NCBI RefSeq assembly: GCF_023856365.1
Contig: NC_064533.1
Span: forward strand, 31,730,118-31,794,117
Origin: Brienomyrus brachyistius
Taxonomy: Eukaryota > Chordata > Actinopteri > Osteoglossiformes > Mormyridae
Reading direction: 5' to 3'
Length of the DNA: 64,000 nucleotides
The notes beneath the pieces were generated by a model, which worked only from the letters and a program-made list of their open reading frames with translations, was not told where the DNA came from and did no database searches. Both the position numbers and the translations under genes were made by a program. Shown in pieces: positions 37,641 to 49,880 of this stretch (position 1 is the stretch's first letter; each line of letters starts with the position of its first letter).

Positions 37641-39011
37641 GGGAGTAGGGAATCACACTAGGGTAACACCGAACGGGACGGCCAGCGGGAACTGCTGGCC
37701 AAATGGGGAAAGGAAATGAGACAGAGCCGTACGGGAACCGATCGTGATGTCTTAGCATGTGAACTGTACTGCTGTGGCACCTGTCTCGTTACGCAGAGAA
37801 AACGTCTGTGAGGAATGAGCGACGTCCCGGAACAACCAGATAACCTACATTTTTCACCATTCTCCACATCATCACAATAATATAATAAAACTTTACAAGT
37901 TCCAGCTAGGTTAATTTGCACGAATGGATCTTATCTATATCTAAAAAAATTTGCAAGGTAAATGATTGTAGAACACGTAGATGTCTGCAGGTCCGACTGA
38001 GGTTTGTACTTATCAGTAACGACTTGTTTAATGCGCAGTGAGATCATTCTGTTTTCCATATAACATGTCAGCACAGTATTTTCCTAAAAAATATTATAAT
38101 TGTGTTAGCAGACTAAAATGCCGTAGGTCATAATGGGATATGGGTAAGAACAAAGATATTCTGCTACCAGGATGTACATGTTTTATATCGCATATTCCAC
38201 ATTATTCATGTTTTTATGTTCTTTGTGTTTGAAATGTGAAAAAAATTGACTGCTATTGATCGTCAATGGAAAGAACCGGTATAATGTCATGTTATACAGA
38301 AGCATGCTGTGGAATGGGGGAGCTGACATCCTTTTATTTTGTAGAGAGCATTTTGTTGGCCTTAAGAGGTGTGGGATGGACTCATAGACATTATTAGAGC
38401 TGTACCCCTGGATGCCCCCCCCCCCACGCGGTAAGGTCCGCAGTACCCAATTACTATGCACTACTTCAGTTTCTAACGTCGACTTATTCTTAATTACTTT
38501 GCACTGGGTCGAGGGGCAAACTCGATTGTCTCCTGCAAGGCCCATCACGGGACACCCACCAATGAAAACAGACTTGGGCTATAGACGTCCTGCCAGCAAA
38601 TGGGCAATCACGTGGGTAACTAAAAATTCCGAATCTGAGGGAGGATTCGATGTTTCTTCAGTCAGGGGGTGGTCTCCCTTGAATATTGTTTTGTTTTGAA
38701 TGGAGATGTCCTCCTTGAATATATTTCGCATTGCAGACTCCCCGAAACTTCTCTGCAGACCTCTAAAGCACCCACGCCCTGGTTCGACGTGCCACTCTCG
38801 GCCAGCCTGAGGCTTCCTGCTAGTCACAGGAAGTAACGCGATAGCGAGCCGTACCAGGCCCGGCTGGCTGACAGCACACGTTCCGTAATGGTGTGAGCTA
38901 CATGTGTTGGGTCACGTAGCTGTGATGATGAGCTTTTTGACAGCGCTCACCTTACAAATGTCACTGCTCCCTGTTACCTCCGATGAGTCAATAATACGAC
39001 ATCTCCTGATC
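37641..39011. other. No gene seen
   Basis: Short ORFs only, and a C-run near 38416. Confidence 0.5.
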
Positions 39012-39251
39012 TGGGGTGAAATGGTGGGTAGCGCTGCTGCCTCACACCTCCAGGGCAGTCGGTGTGGAGCTGGTTTCATCCAGGTTCTCCTTTTTCCTAC
39101 TGCAATCCAGAGACATGCAGTTAGGTTAATTAGGATTCCTAACTGCCCGTAGTGTGTGAGTCTGGACCCTGTGATGGGCTGGCACCCCAACCAGGCCACC
39201 TCATGACCCAGACCTGGATAAGCAGTAGGAAGATGGATGGATGGATGGATG
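39012..39251 (+). mobile_element. (ATGG)n-tailed SINE
   Basis: Shows AATGGTGGGTAGCGCTGCTG (box-A region), TGCCTCACACCTCCAGG, the CTAACTGCCCGTAGTGTG middle, GACCTGGATAAGCAGTAGG and a GATGGATGGATGG tail. Box B is eroded. Confidence 0.75.
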
Positions 39252-39723
39252 AATGGGCCGACAGATTGATATTTTTTATGACTTCCACTCTTACCCTATG
39301 TATTCCAGGCCTTTACAGCGCTGATTAATGACAGAGCCACAGCTTTGGGCTCACTTTCCCAACTTTTTCTGTCACGCTTGAGATTTTTATACTAAGGTCC
39401 CTAACAGCTATGGACAGCCGGGCTCCCTGCTCCTGAGCCCTTCCAGAACACACCCTGAAATGGAGGAAATCAGAGGTGTGGGGGTGAGGTGAAAACAAAA
39501 ACTCACCCGCAGCCTAACTGTCAAGCCAACTTGATAACTCCGACTGATACATTTTCCGTCACCGGAGGTCACATGTGTCCCAGTGTGGCTAACAGGGTGC
39601 TGATCTCTGTTCAACGTCAGCTTTGATTCCATGCTCTCGAAAGCATTTGGTAAATGCTGTAGCCAATGGCAGCCGGCATCACACAGAAGGTAATGTCCAG
39701 TTGCAGGAAACACATCCTTATTA

Positions 39724-40023
39724 TCCATCCATCCATCTTCTGTAATCACTTATCATAGTCAGGGTCGCAGGGGGTCTGGAGCCTATCATGGAAGCTGTGG
39801 TCACAAGGCAGGGAACAACCCAGGATGTGGCACTAACCCATCAAGGGGCACACTCACAGGCAATTTGTTAGTTCCAATTAACCTCATGTTTTTGGACTAT
39901 GGGGGGAAACTGGAGTACCTAGCGGAAAACCCACGACGACATGGGGAGAACATCCAAACTCCACACACATGCAGCCATGGCAGAGACTCAAACCCAGGTC
40001 CCATTTACCCACTGTGCCACCCT
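39724..40023 (-). mobile_element. (ATGG)n-tailed SINE
   Basis: Minus-strand copy of the same SINE: CCATCCATCCATC tail at the left, GGGTCTGGAGCCTATC, GGACTATGGGGGGAAAC, ACGACGACATGGGGAGAAC and a box-B complement GAGACTCAAACCC. Only 470 bp from an oppositely oriented copy, so the two could pair as an inverted repeat. Confidence 0.8.
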
Positions 40024-41459
40024 CCTTATTAATTGTTATTCTTGTTCCTGTCGTTATTGGTGTTAATAATAATATTAATAATTTGTAAGACATGGATGGA
40101 CAGGCTGAAATTAGGTGGCAGCCATATTGGTTCATCTGTCCCTAATTCCCAAATACCCCCTTTCCTTCCTGTTCCTTCACATGGAAAAAATTGAGCTACA
40201 GTGTTTAAGGGTCCTTATGACTGAGTTACTGGCCGTGAGGGGCCCCATTTCACTTAACATGTAGCTGCGGGGGTCATCATCTGCAGTGCGGGGTGGGGGG
40301 GGGGGGGAGTCATGCAGATCGTTCATGGGAAGCTCAGCCTCCTGAGAGAAGTATTTCGGAGTCATATAAGGTGCTATCGCCTGCCTGGGCCTCTCTTCAG
40401 CTCACCCGCGCACCGTCGGCTTCAGTTAGCCAAAATGCTTCTGCCATTGGGCGGAAAGCCAAGAGAGAAACGAACAAATGGGAGGACAGTGAGACCCAGC
40501 TTTGTGGTTTATAGAGTAGAAATGATGCATAGTGGCATTTCTGCAAAAGGGAGTAAGATGAGTGGATTTGGTCACTTTTCATAAGGCATAAAAAGAGTTT
40601 CAGCCGAATGCCCCTTAAATGGAAAGACAGGGATTGTCTTACGCTCCCTCCCTGTCATCTGCTCTTTCCTCAGGCGGAGGCCGGCTGTTGGCACAGGCGT
40701 GGAGAGAAGATCAGTGAAGGGGAAGGTGGCCGCTAACTGCGGACATGCTCTCCGGCCCCGGGGGAAATGCACCACGAAATACCGAATACGCAGTCGTCTT
40801 GGCCAACATGCAAGGCGCACACATGTAATCTTGTCATTATGATGTGTCACTGAGTTTCCCTCCCCAGAGATTTTGCCCATCAGAAAGTCATTACTTACTG
40901 AGACTCGGGAGAATTAAACATACAGCAGAAGTCATTATTCTTTTAGGATTGTTAACCTTATGTAATTGCCTGAGGCAGTTCAAATGAACTCTATTTATCA
41001 TTTTTATCAGATCAAGTCCCGAATGGTGAAAATACCCATCCCACATAGATGTGATCCAGCCCCGTTTAAATGCGTCCACCTTCAGGACTATTGAGGAATA
41101 ATCTGTGCATCTCTGGCATGAGTTGTGTTCTCATGCATGAAGGAATCAGAGGTAAATAAAGGGGTTGCGATGCTCAGCGCGTGAGACGGCATCAGCATGC
41201 CCACCAAGACTGGCACTTGTTAGTGTCTAAATCCTGCCGCCTAGATCCTGGTTGGCTTGCAGCTGACTTTTTAAAAGACCTTGGTACTGCGTGTGGTGAA
41301 CATTAACTCATTGAATAATGTATAACTGCTGCGAGTTTTTATATTGATTTTGAGATGAGGAAGTTCACTATCACACCCACCTACCTGCAATGTCAAATAA
41401 GTTATATTTTTGTAATTAAGTTTCTGCGGATGTTCTGAGAGGTCAGACCACTGAAATTG
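40024..41459. other. No gene seen
   Basis: Short ORFs only. A G-run lies near 40298-40308. Confidence 0.5.
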
Positions 41460-41720
41460 TCCTAGTCATGTGACCGATTCGAACGCAAATGGAAGCCGTG
41501 CTACGGGAGGAACGTGATTGCTATTGTTCTCTTGCGGGGGTTTCGATTGGCCGCGTTGCCTTGGCCGGATGCTCTCTACGTGCCGCCTACGGTAAGCCTG
41601 CGGTTTGTGGGATGCCAGCAGCGAGGGCGGCGCGGATCCGCGGCTCGGTGTCAGGCCTCCGGCAAGGCGCCGCTCTCTGCCAACCTAAGAGGAGCGAGTG
41701 ACCTTGTCGTAGGGGTATCA
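41460..41720 (+). promoter_or_regulatory. CpG island with possible first exon
   Basis: About 260 bp dense in CpG. It carries a USF/TFE-type E-box (GTCATGTGACC, ~41466-41476), inverted CCAAT boxes (GTGATTGC ~41514, GATTGGCC ~41548) and a good donor, CTACG|GTAAGC, after base 41591. An ATG at 41489 gives an open frame into the donor, but coding is unproven. Isolated CpG islands of this kind in fish DNA usually mark promoters. Whether it drives a plus-strand transcript or divergently serves kcna6 (6 kb away, minus strand) cannot be settled here. Confidence 0.35.
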
Positions 41721-43942
41721 GGTGGCTCCTCCCCTGCAGGACCTTCCGGGCGTCCAAACAGGTGCCTGGGTTTTATGGACGGTCAAGTCTATGACTAAAA
41801 TTAGATTGAAGATTGAAGGAAAATCTCTTTAATGTTCCTGCTGCCAATCAGCATCACCGTCACGTACGTATAAAGACTCGTCAAGGAATATGGCTGCTGT
41901 TCTCCGAGTCTGCGGCTGTTTACTGTAGAGATGCAAAGTGTAAAACCCCTTGGTGATGGTGAGAATCCTGCCACGCGTAACACTCCCCCCCCCCCATGGC
42001 GCTCACCTGCTGATTGGCATTCCTCTCACGAGCGCAGTTTGTGATAATATGCTCTAATCACAGGACGAGTAGGTCACACGTGCTTGTGCTTCCCAGTGGG
42101 GGCAGCCAGTGTCAGCTTCCATACTGGTCTTTTTTTGGACTTAATGTGTTCAGAGTGGCAGCCGAATGGAACAGTATTTCATAAACGTCCTACTCGAGGC
42201 TCGCCTTGGCCACAGTATGTGGCTTGAGACTGTTTTAGTTTATTTTATGTGTTTAATAACATGCATTTGGATGTTTTTATGATCAGGGTGTCATAGTCAC
42301 CTTACACCTTCCGAGTAACCCCGCCCCCCCTGCCCCGCTCTGTGCATGCATGTCCTTCGCATGTTGCTCAGGTCACCTCCTGAGGTTCATAGACCAGCAA
42401 TCAAGCTAACCAGTGTCACTACCTTGCCTGTGGTGCACGGATGCGTGTGCCATCTGATCAATGGTGTTGGAGAAAGATAGATGGATGGATAGATGGATGC
42501 ATGGATGGATAGATGGATGTATGGATGCATAGATCACCATTCATTTAGATGATATTGTGGTCTGGCCAAGCAGTTATAGGAGAGACACCAGGCGTGGGAT
42601 CTGCTTGGTATGTCATGGGTGACCAAAGAACCACGTGCTTGGCTGGAGCAGAAGCCAGCCCTGAAATATGTATCAGCCCAGTCTGTTTGCAGGAGCAGGA
42701 AGTGAGGAAGATGAAGTGTTACCGTGGCGACCTGCCATAAGCTGACCACGATGTAAAGCTGACCAAACTCGGCCAGAACACGTGTTTCCTCTGTGTGCCC
42801 ATTTGCTGCAGTCTCTACGGTTACCTTTAGTGATTGACAGCTGTTGTACGTGTGGGCCGCTGGTGAGCTTCCTGGTCGCTGTGCCATTGGGGATGACCCG
42901 CTAGCCAGTTAAAAGAGGCGACATCTGAGGACGCAGGCATGTGGATGGGAGCACTCAGGCACTGCGAACCCTTGGATGACCCATTGTTACCGTCGGGGAA
43001 AACCGATTCACATCTCGGTCTCATTCGGGGCCGTTTCTAACTATTAAAAATATCAGGGGCTAATCAAGTACACCTGGGGCTCGATTTTTTATGTCTTTTT
43101 GGAAGGAAGATTGGCATGGGGGCTAAAATACTCCGGGCTTAAAATACTTGGGGCTGTAACTCTCCAAATCCACATAAAGCAGTACTTGTTGGGCTGAGTA
43201 GGTGGCGGAACATGGTACACGCTGCAAGAATGGAGCGTGTTCTCACCACACACATGCTATAACATGTGATGCAGTCTGATCTCCCCATGAAATATTCATC
43301 AAAGAACACGCTATATGTATGCTAGCCATTAGCATACCCAAAAACCTTCATTAAAAACATGCCACGGTTCAGCGGCAGCAGCGGCGGGGATCCGAGCTGA
43401 GCCCGTCGGCTTTGCCCCCCCCCAGCCCCCCCCACCTTCTTGTCTGCTCAGCAGCGTGACTCTATGAGGCAACATTCTGCTTTTCCATTCACTCACTGCA
43501 TGCCGCTGCGTCCTCGTGAAGGGTGCCGATATCTCCTCCGTAAGCAGGTGCCCCGTCGTCACACTGTTCCAGGGTCATTTTGGGGGGAGGGGAGGTGTTA
43601 TTATAGGAGGTAGCGAGACGGGAGGACCACATGGTACAATCAGTAGTCCACCGGGACAGTAATGCCGCGGCCCAGTACCCAGAGACGTAGTGCTGAAAAG
43701 GCCCGTATTGTTAGGGTCGACTGTCCACACAGCCCTGCTGTAAGAGTAGAGCCCGGCGACTGGCCCGCATTGTCTGGGACTGACTGCTCACCACCATAAT
43801 AACGCAGATTCCACTTTAACTGGGTTCCCAAACTGCCCGTAAACAGTAACAGTAACTTTAAATGCGACAAATTGTGGTTACAGACAACATTTTAACTCCA
43901 GGTATAATGTGAAAGTATTTTGTAACAAATGATACAGATTCA
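41721..43942. other. No gene seen; tetranucleotide repeat
   Basis: Contains a (GATGGATA)n-type simple repeat at about 42475-42533, probably a SINE tail, a minus-strand donor-like CAG|GTGAGC near 42007, and a CTCF-like CCAGTGGGGGCAG near 42096. None is enough for a gene call. Confidence 0.45.
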
Positions 43943-44298
43943 GGGGCAACATGGTGGTGCAGTGGTTAGCACTGTTGCCTCACACCTCTGGGTCCCGGGT
44001 TCGAGTCTCTGCCTGGGTCACACGTGTGCGCAGTTTGCATGTTTTCCCCATGTCATCATGGGGTTTCCTCCGGGTACTCCGGTTTCCCCCCACAGTCCAA
44101 AAACATGCTGAGGCTAATTGGAGTTGCTAAATTGCCCGTAGGTGTGTATGTGTGAGTGAATGGTGTGTGAGTGTGCCCTGCGACGGGCTGGCCCCCCATC
44201 CTGGGTTGATCCCTGCCTTGTGCCCATTGCTTCTGGGATAGGGTCCTGACCCCCCTTGACCCAGTAGGATAAGCGGTTTGGAAAATGGATGGATGGAT
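43943..44298 (+). mobile_element. (ATGG)n-tailed tRNA-SINE, well preserved
   Basis: Has box-A TGGTGCAGTGGTTAGCAC, box-B GGTTCGAGTCT, the CCACAGTCCAAAAACATGC body and a GGAAAATGGATGGATGG tail. It sits inside a host repeat whose other half continues past the adjacent Tc1 element at 45886. Confidence 0.88.
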
Positions 44299-44329
44299 TA
44301 TCTGGATGGCAGAGATAAATAAATGTATA

Positions 44330-45885
44330 CAGTAATGTGAAAAAATTAGGACACCCCATGTCATTTAATTCTTTATTAAGAAATATCTGTAGATAAAGGT
44401 GATGTAACTGCATCACCTATGCAAAAACAAGTAACAAAGGAAATTAACTAAGATGCCAATTCCTACTGAGGAAGTAGTTCGGACACCCTGTGCCCTAATA
44501 GCTAGTATGTCCCCCTTCGAAAATAACCTCAATGAGACGTTTCCTATAAGCATCTATCATTCTATGACATCGACTGGCAGAAAGTTCTCCCCACTCTTCA
44601 GTGCAGAATTCCTTAAACTCTATGATGTTTGAAGGGTGTCTTGCATGTCCTTCCGCTTCAGTTCACCCCACAGCATCTCAATAGGATTCAGTTCCCAGGT
44701 ATGACTTGACCATTCCAGGACTCTCCATTTCTTTCCTGTAAGCCATTCTTTGGTAGATTTACTGGAATGTTTTGGATCATTGTCATGTTGCATGGTCCTC
44801 CCCCACTTCAGCTTCAACTTCTGGACAGATGATCTCACATTGTTCTCAAGCACCCGCTGACATGATGAAGAATTCATAGCGGATTCCATGATGGTGAGCT
44901 GGCCAGGTTCTGCTGCAGCAAAGCAGCCCCAAACCATGACATTTCCACCCCCATGCTTCACAGTTGGTATGAGGTTCTGTTGCTCGAAATCTGTCTTTGG
45001 TTTGCACCAAACATGTCCTCTGTTACTGTGTCCAAATAATTCAATTTCAGATTCATCTGTCCAAAGCACATTGTTCCAAAAGTTCCGGTCTTTGTCTCGG
45101 TGGTCTGGCAAACTTCAGTGCTGACCAAATGTTTTTTTGACAGCAGGGGTTTCCTCATTGCTCACCTCCCATGTAAACCAAACTTCTGTAGTCTCTTTCT
45201 GATGGTAGATGCATGTACCTTGACATCAACTGTGGCAAGAACCTCCCGTATGATCAGTGATGACATTTTAGGATTTTTGGAGTCTTCTTTCAGTATCTTG
45301 CTGTCTGCTCTTTGGCTGAACTTTCTAGAACAGCCTGCCCTGGCTATGATGGCAGTTGTTTTAAATGTTTTCCACTTGTAAATTATTTTCCAGACAGTGG
45401 AATGGCTGATTCCAAACTCTCTTGAGATCTTCTTATATCCTTCCCAGATTCATATGCATCTAAAATCGTCTTTCTGAAGGCCTTGGAGAGCTCTTTGGAT
45501 CTCACCATGGTGATACCACTCACTTCAACAATGAAGAGCAAACCAAACTAAATGTCTGTGGTTTAAATAAGACAGGCTCCACCAAAAAGCTGTGTAACAA
45601 TGTTCTAACCATTTTCACCTGATGTGGTGCCACCTGAATCTAATTATAGGAATTTTAAATAGTGATGAATGTGATGGTGTTCTAACTCTTTCCTCAGTGG
45701 AAATTAGCATCTTAGTTAATTTCTTTTCGTAAATAAGTGAATTCGTTTCTTGTTTTTGCATAGATGATGCAATTACATCACCATTATCTACAGATATAAT
45801 TTGAAAGAAGATTTAATACTGATGTGTTGGTATTTCTTAATAAAAAACTAAATATATATGGTGTCCTAATTTTTTCACATGACTG
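44330..45885 (-). mobile_element. Tc1/mariner DNA transposon, IR/DR type, dead
   Basis: 1556 bp between TA dinucleotides at 44328-44329 and 45886-45887, the Tc1 target duplication. The outer ends CAGT(A/C)ATGTGAAAAAATTA are inverted repeats. The similarity continues inward about 160-200 bp to an inner partial copy (TAGTT-GGACACC type) near 44475 and its mirror near 45690, the IR/DR layout of fish Tc1 elements. It contains a broken transposase. The length is normal for the family. Confidence 0.93.
44495..45508 (-). pseudogene. Tc1-type transposase, frameshifted
   Basis: Starts at the MVRSKELSK-type ATG at 45508. The N-terminal HTH part is broken by a 1-bp loss near 45430, a TGA near 45165 and further breaks near 45115. 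The open stretch 44620-45111 (163 codons) carries the catalytic domain: WTDES, then HDNDPKH, then NPIEMLWG with DD34E spacing, so the triad itself survives. A final frameshift near 44622 separates the last ~40 codons, which run to TAG at 44495. It cannot make a full transposase; mobility would need one supplied from elsewhere. Confidence 0.92.
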
Positions 45886-46125
45886 TATATCTGCTCAGAA
45901 CAAAAACACATTTTGACATTAAAATGAAAATATGCGAATTAAGAGTAACAATAAAAACTATCAGAGATTTCTTATGTTTTCCAGCTACTGATACCTTCCT
46001 GGACGGCTAGATGAACATCGCTTCAGTTCCCAAACCTCTCCTCAGGGGCACCTCAGCTGTTCCATGTATTTGTTAAACTTCACCAACGGCTCACTTAAGT
46101 AACTAATTAATTAATTAGTTAATTA
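45886..46125 (-). repeat. Host repeat, copy A (right half)
   Basis: Inverted, diverged copy of 57413-57660, sharing for example CCTGGACGGCTAGATGAACA, CCCAAACCTCTCCTCAGG and the AATTAATTAATTAG end. The Tc1 element separates it from its other end and the SINE at 43943-44298. Confidence 0.75.
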
Positions 46126-48360
46126 ATTGGGTTTTTTAAAGTCAGTGAGGTATTGATTAACTACGTGAGGAGTCAAAAATTCATGGCTGTGTTGGATGGT
46201 CGCTGCACATACTGTGATGATTATAGGAGAGGTTTTGCAATGGCTAAGCTGACACTCTTTGACAGACATAAGATCATAGCTTTACACCAACATGAAGGTC
46301 ATTTAAACATCATTTTCTTTGACTGCCTACGACTTTCGCACAGCTTGATTATTAAACTGTTTGAACTTTGGAGTAACGCTAGTAATGAACTCGCGATGAA
46401 TAACACAAGTGAAATACTGATCTCACGTTTGTTCATCATTAATGATCTGGACGCATCTTTTGTCTCAAGTAGCTGTTTTATTTGTTCATGAGTTGTACTT
46501 CAGTCGTGACTGAGAAACTTCTATTTGTGCTCCCTGAAGTAAAGTGTTACCGAGACATTTATCATAGCGGATAAGAGAGGATTTATCAATAACGAAATGT
46601 ACAGGATTGATGAGATTTTATTTTAACTTCTATCATTATGCGTTTGGGTTTTTGGTTTGATTAAACTGCAGGTGCGGTATCACAAGTCTTCTGTAACCAT
46701 GACTGTATTTTGTTTGTCTTTAGGCTGGACTGAAGGAGTGTTTGGATATTTAACTTGTGGACCCAAGGTGTTGGCTTCCTGGTAGGTTAATGACATAAGA
46801 TAACAGCCCGGAGAAAGACAACAAGGTCATCCTTGTTTAAGGTCGATCCTTATCTGAGGGCAGAGGACTATCTGCAGAGAACAGGGAAATGAGAGAAAAT
46901 GACTGGCTGTAAACCTGCACATCAGCCGCGAAGCGGCTGCACGTCTCAAACGAGAAGCATCCAGACGTGCGGCAGCAGATTTACTGCCTGTCAACTTCCT
47001 CCCTGTGATGCAAAACCGAAGACAATGCAGCCCTTAAAATTCAGAGGGTCCCAGTCTGAATGGAGCTTCTTTATTAATTAGTACAAAGATCAACAGCTGG
47101 GGAAGCTGCTGGTTGCCTTGGGAACAGCTGAGGATGCCGCACTGTTCAGGACAGAGGAGCTGCTGCGCGGAGATTGACCTGTCAGAATGTATTCTGAAGA
47201 AGAACGGCTCTTGGAAGGAGCCTTGAGGGGAACCAAAAACTTATTCTGACTGTAAAAGCTGCAACAGTAATACTGAGCACGACGTCTCTAAATATCTGGC
47301 ATCTGCTTCTAGCTTTAAAGGATTCGGAGGAGAGCGGCGGCTCTCCGCTGTTTGTGTTCTGGCAAACATTAGTAGCTCAATATGTGATAGAGAGCCGCTG
47401 CCAAGATCCCACAGAAATAGCACGACTCCATGCTGCCACGCGCCGTACCGCAGTGCAACGCCGAGGAGAGGCTGCACACAGGCTGCGGAGACGGCGAAAC
47501 GCGGGCAGATACCGTCAGCGGCCCGGCTGAGGCCTTCGCCTGCGACACCCTTTGGGTTTTAGCCACTCTAATGCCATTATAATTGTTACTCTTGAGGTGA
47601 TGCCATTAGGGAGGAAGACAGCAGTACTGGGACCTGTCCCAGTTCACCTTTGTTTGGATAATGGCAGCAAGACCTCTGGAAAATATATAGCAACATTGCA
47701 AAATAACTTGAGTTTGTGAGTCTTACAACATTGAATATTAATGATTTTATGTAGGGAACAGTTAATACTTTCTTTAAGAAATACGAACAAGTTCCAATTA
47801 ATTTTAAATAAAACCTGTCTGAAAGGGGACTGAAATTAATTAGATTATAATTATATTTTTTTTATACTTAGCTGATATTGCGCTCCATCGAAGTGTTTTT
47901 TCCTCAAATTAGGTTACGCAGAAACGTTTGAGTAAGTGTAATTATAACTAATAAGAATGCCAAAAACACTAATGGATAATTACACACTTGCTTGTAACGC
48001 AGTGTTTCATTTGCAAGTTAACTTTCGGAATCGGCGAGGGTGGAGAGAGCGTGAAAACGACCCCGGGGGGTGGGGGACGTTCAGAACAGCAGCAGCAATT
48101 GAAATTCTCCCCAGCAATTTCATTAGCGGTTCAATGAACCTGAGAACTTGAATGAACATTCAGCCGCACTGACACCACACACAGGGACACCCTGGGAGCA
48201 CGGGGAGAGGAACGTCCACCTCAGGAAGGGAAATGGAACCCCCCCCCTCCCCCCGCATGATCTGCCCTCTACCAGAACCATGAGGGTCCATAAGTGGGGG
48301 TATAGAGGAGCTTGGTTATGCAGTGTGCAAAAAAATTTTTAATAATAAGTCCACTGCGTC
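46126..48360. other. No gene seen
   Basis: A 112-codon plus-strand ORF at 46153-46491 and smaller ORFs lack recognisable domains. 47.3-47.5 kb is moderately CpG-rich. Confidence 0.5.
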
Positions 48361-48720
48361 AGTAGGACAGCTGAGAAACTGGACTTGTGGGGTTGTTGGT
48401 TTAAATCCCAATTTGGGGGGGGGTCCTTCTGTCCTCCTGTGTGGGACTGGGTCAGGTTGAGCCTGGAGCCAATTCCAGGAAGCACAGGGCACCAGGCAGG
48501 GGACACCCTGATTGGGAAGCCGCTCCTTTGTTAGACACACTCAGTTATACATTGTGGGCAATTTCCAGACACCAGACACTAAGTGTGTTTTCAGCCTGCG
48601 AGAGGAAACTGACATGATCAAAGGGAGGACAGCCACAGAGCAGGGGCCCAGAATCGATCCCGAAAAGTGGGGGGGGCTGCAGTGCTACTCTGTGAGCTGC
48701 CCGACTATGCTACATAAAAT
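48361..48720 (-). mobile_element. (ATGG)n-type SINE, degenerate
   Basis: Minus-strand order GGAGCCAATTCCAGGAAGCA, GGGCACCAGGCAGGGGACA, GGGCAATTTCCAGACACC and GAATCGATCCC (box-B complement) matches the family. The (ATGG)n tail is lost. Confidence 0.55.
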
Positions 48721-49737
48721 GCTAACAGAAATAGCACTATGCTCCGTAAAATGCTAGCAGAAATACCACTACACTCTGTAAAATGAATATAACTGAACCC
48801 ATGGTGACATAGTTAATTATTGTTGAGCCTCTGCTCATGCCATTCAGCTTTTTTTCGTGCCACGCAGCAATTACGAGAGACGATGACACGATCCCCATAC
48901 AGCTGAGCCGTACTTTTCCGCATGTTTGTATGTTTGGGGAAACACGCGAGGTCACGCTGTGTATTTATAATTAGTGCCTATCAGCAGTTACGCGTGGTGG
49001 CTCTGCTGCGTCCCCATGGCGATCCCTCGGGCCGGGCAAATGCATGGCTCCTTCGCATCGCGGGACAAGCTTCACTGCTGCATAATGGGGGGTTGGAGCT
49101 GATGTCACACGTAATTACTGTAATTAACCATGGTACAGTGACCCCGATGAAGGCCTCCCCGAAAAGTAATGATAAGAAGCCATTATCTACCTCTGAATGC
49201 CCTAGCTGTGACTCACCCAAAATAGGAGCCCAAAATATGAACAATTACTATCAGTATTATTACCATACTGTACACAGCAGAAGATTTAAACCCAGGTGTA
49301 TTTAACATATTTTATTAAGAAAATGCTTCTAGCAGATTAGTATTTTGAGGTACTCTCTTTTGACAGACTCTGAAATCCTCCCTTCTGTATGTATCATTAT
49401 TTGAGCACCTCCCCTGTCAGGAATCCTTGTTCGCTAACAGAACGGCTGCACCGAATCCAGCTGGTAACAGTCGGAATCGATCTCAGCGGCTGTCCCGGTG
49501 GAGGGGCTAACACTTCCTCCCGCAAAATTACCGACACGAAATCCTTATTTACTTCCTCACTTTATGTCCAAACATGTAAACATATTTTTCCTTAATTAGC
49601 AGGCGGCTAAATATTTTTGCAAATAGAGATTCCTTAGAACAAATCTTCCTGACTGAAATCAACAAGTCGAAGTGCAGAGCAGGCAGCTGACTTCAGAGTT
49701 ATACAATCACAAGAACACAAAAAAATTGTAATGACCA
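48721..49737. other. No gene seen
   Basis: Short ORFs; starts with a near-duplicate pair of ~24 bp (ATAGCACTATGCTCCGTAAA / ATACCACTACACTCTGTAAA). Confidence 0.5.
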
Positions 49738-49880
49738 GCCATCCATCTTTAACTGTATATCCTGATCAGGATTGTGGGGGGGGGTGGTTGGGGGGTAGAG
49801 TCTATCACAGGAAGCACAGGGCACAAACAGAGGGGCACAATGGATGGGATGCCAGTCCATCGCAGGGCACACACTCATAT
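49738..49880 (-). mobile_element. (ATGG)n-type SINE, 3' half
   Basis: CCATCCATC, CCTGATCAGGATTG, a G-run, GAGTCTATCACAGGAAGCAC and GATGCCAGTCCATCGCAGGG follow the 3' half of the family on the minus strand. Confidence 0.6.

Noticed and set aside
46153..46491. 112-codon plus-strand ORF with a faint HTH-like segment (LTLFDRHKIIALHQ)
   Set aside because: It lies beside a transposon-like repeat and may be a relic, but the similarity is too short to call a transposase.
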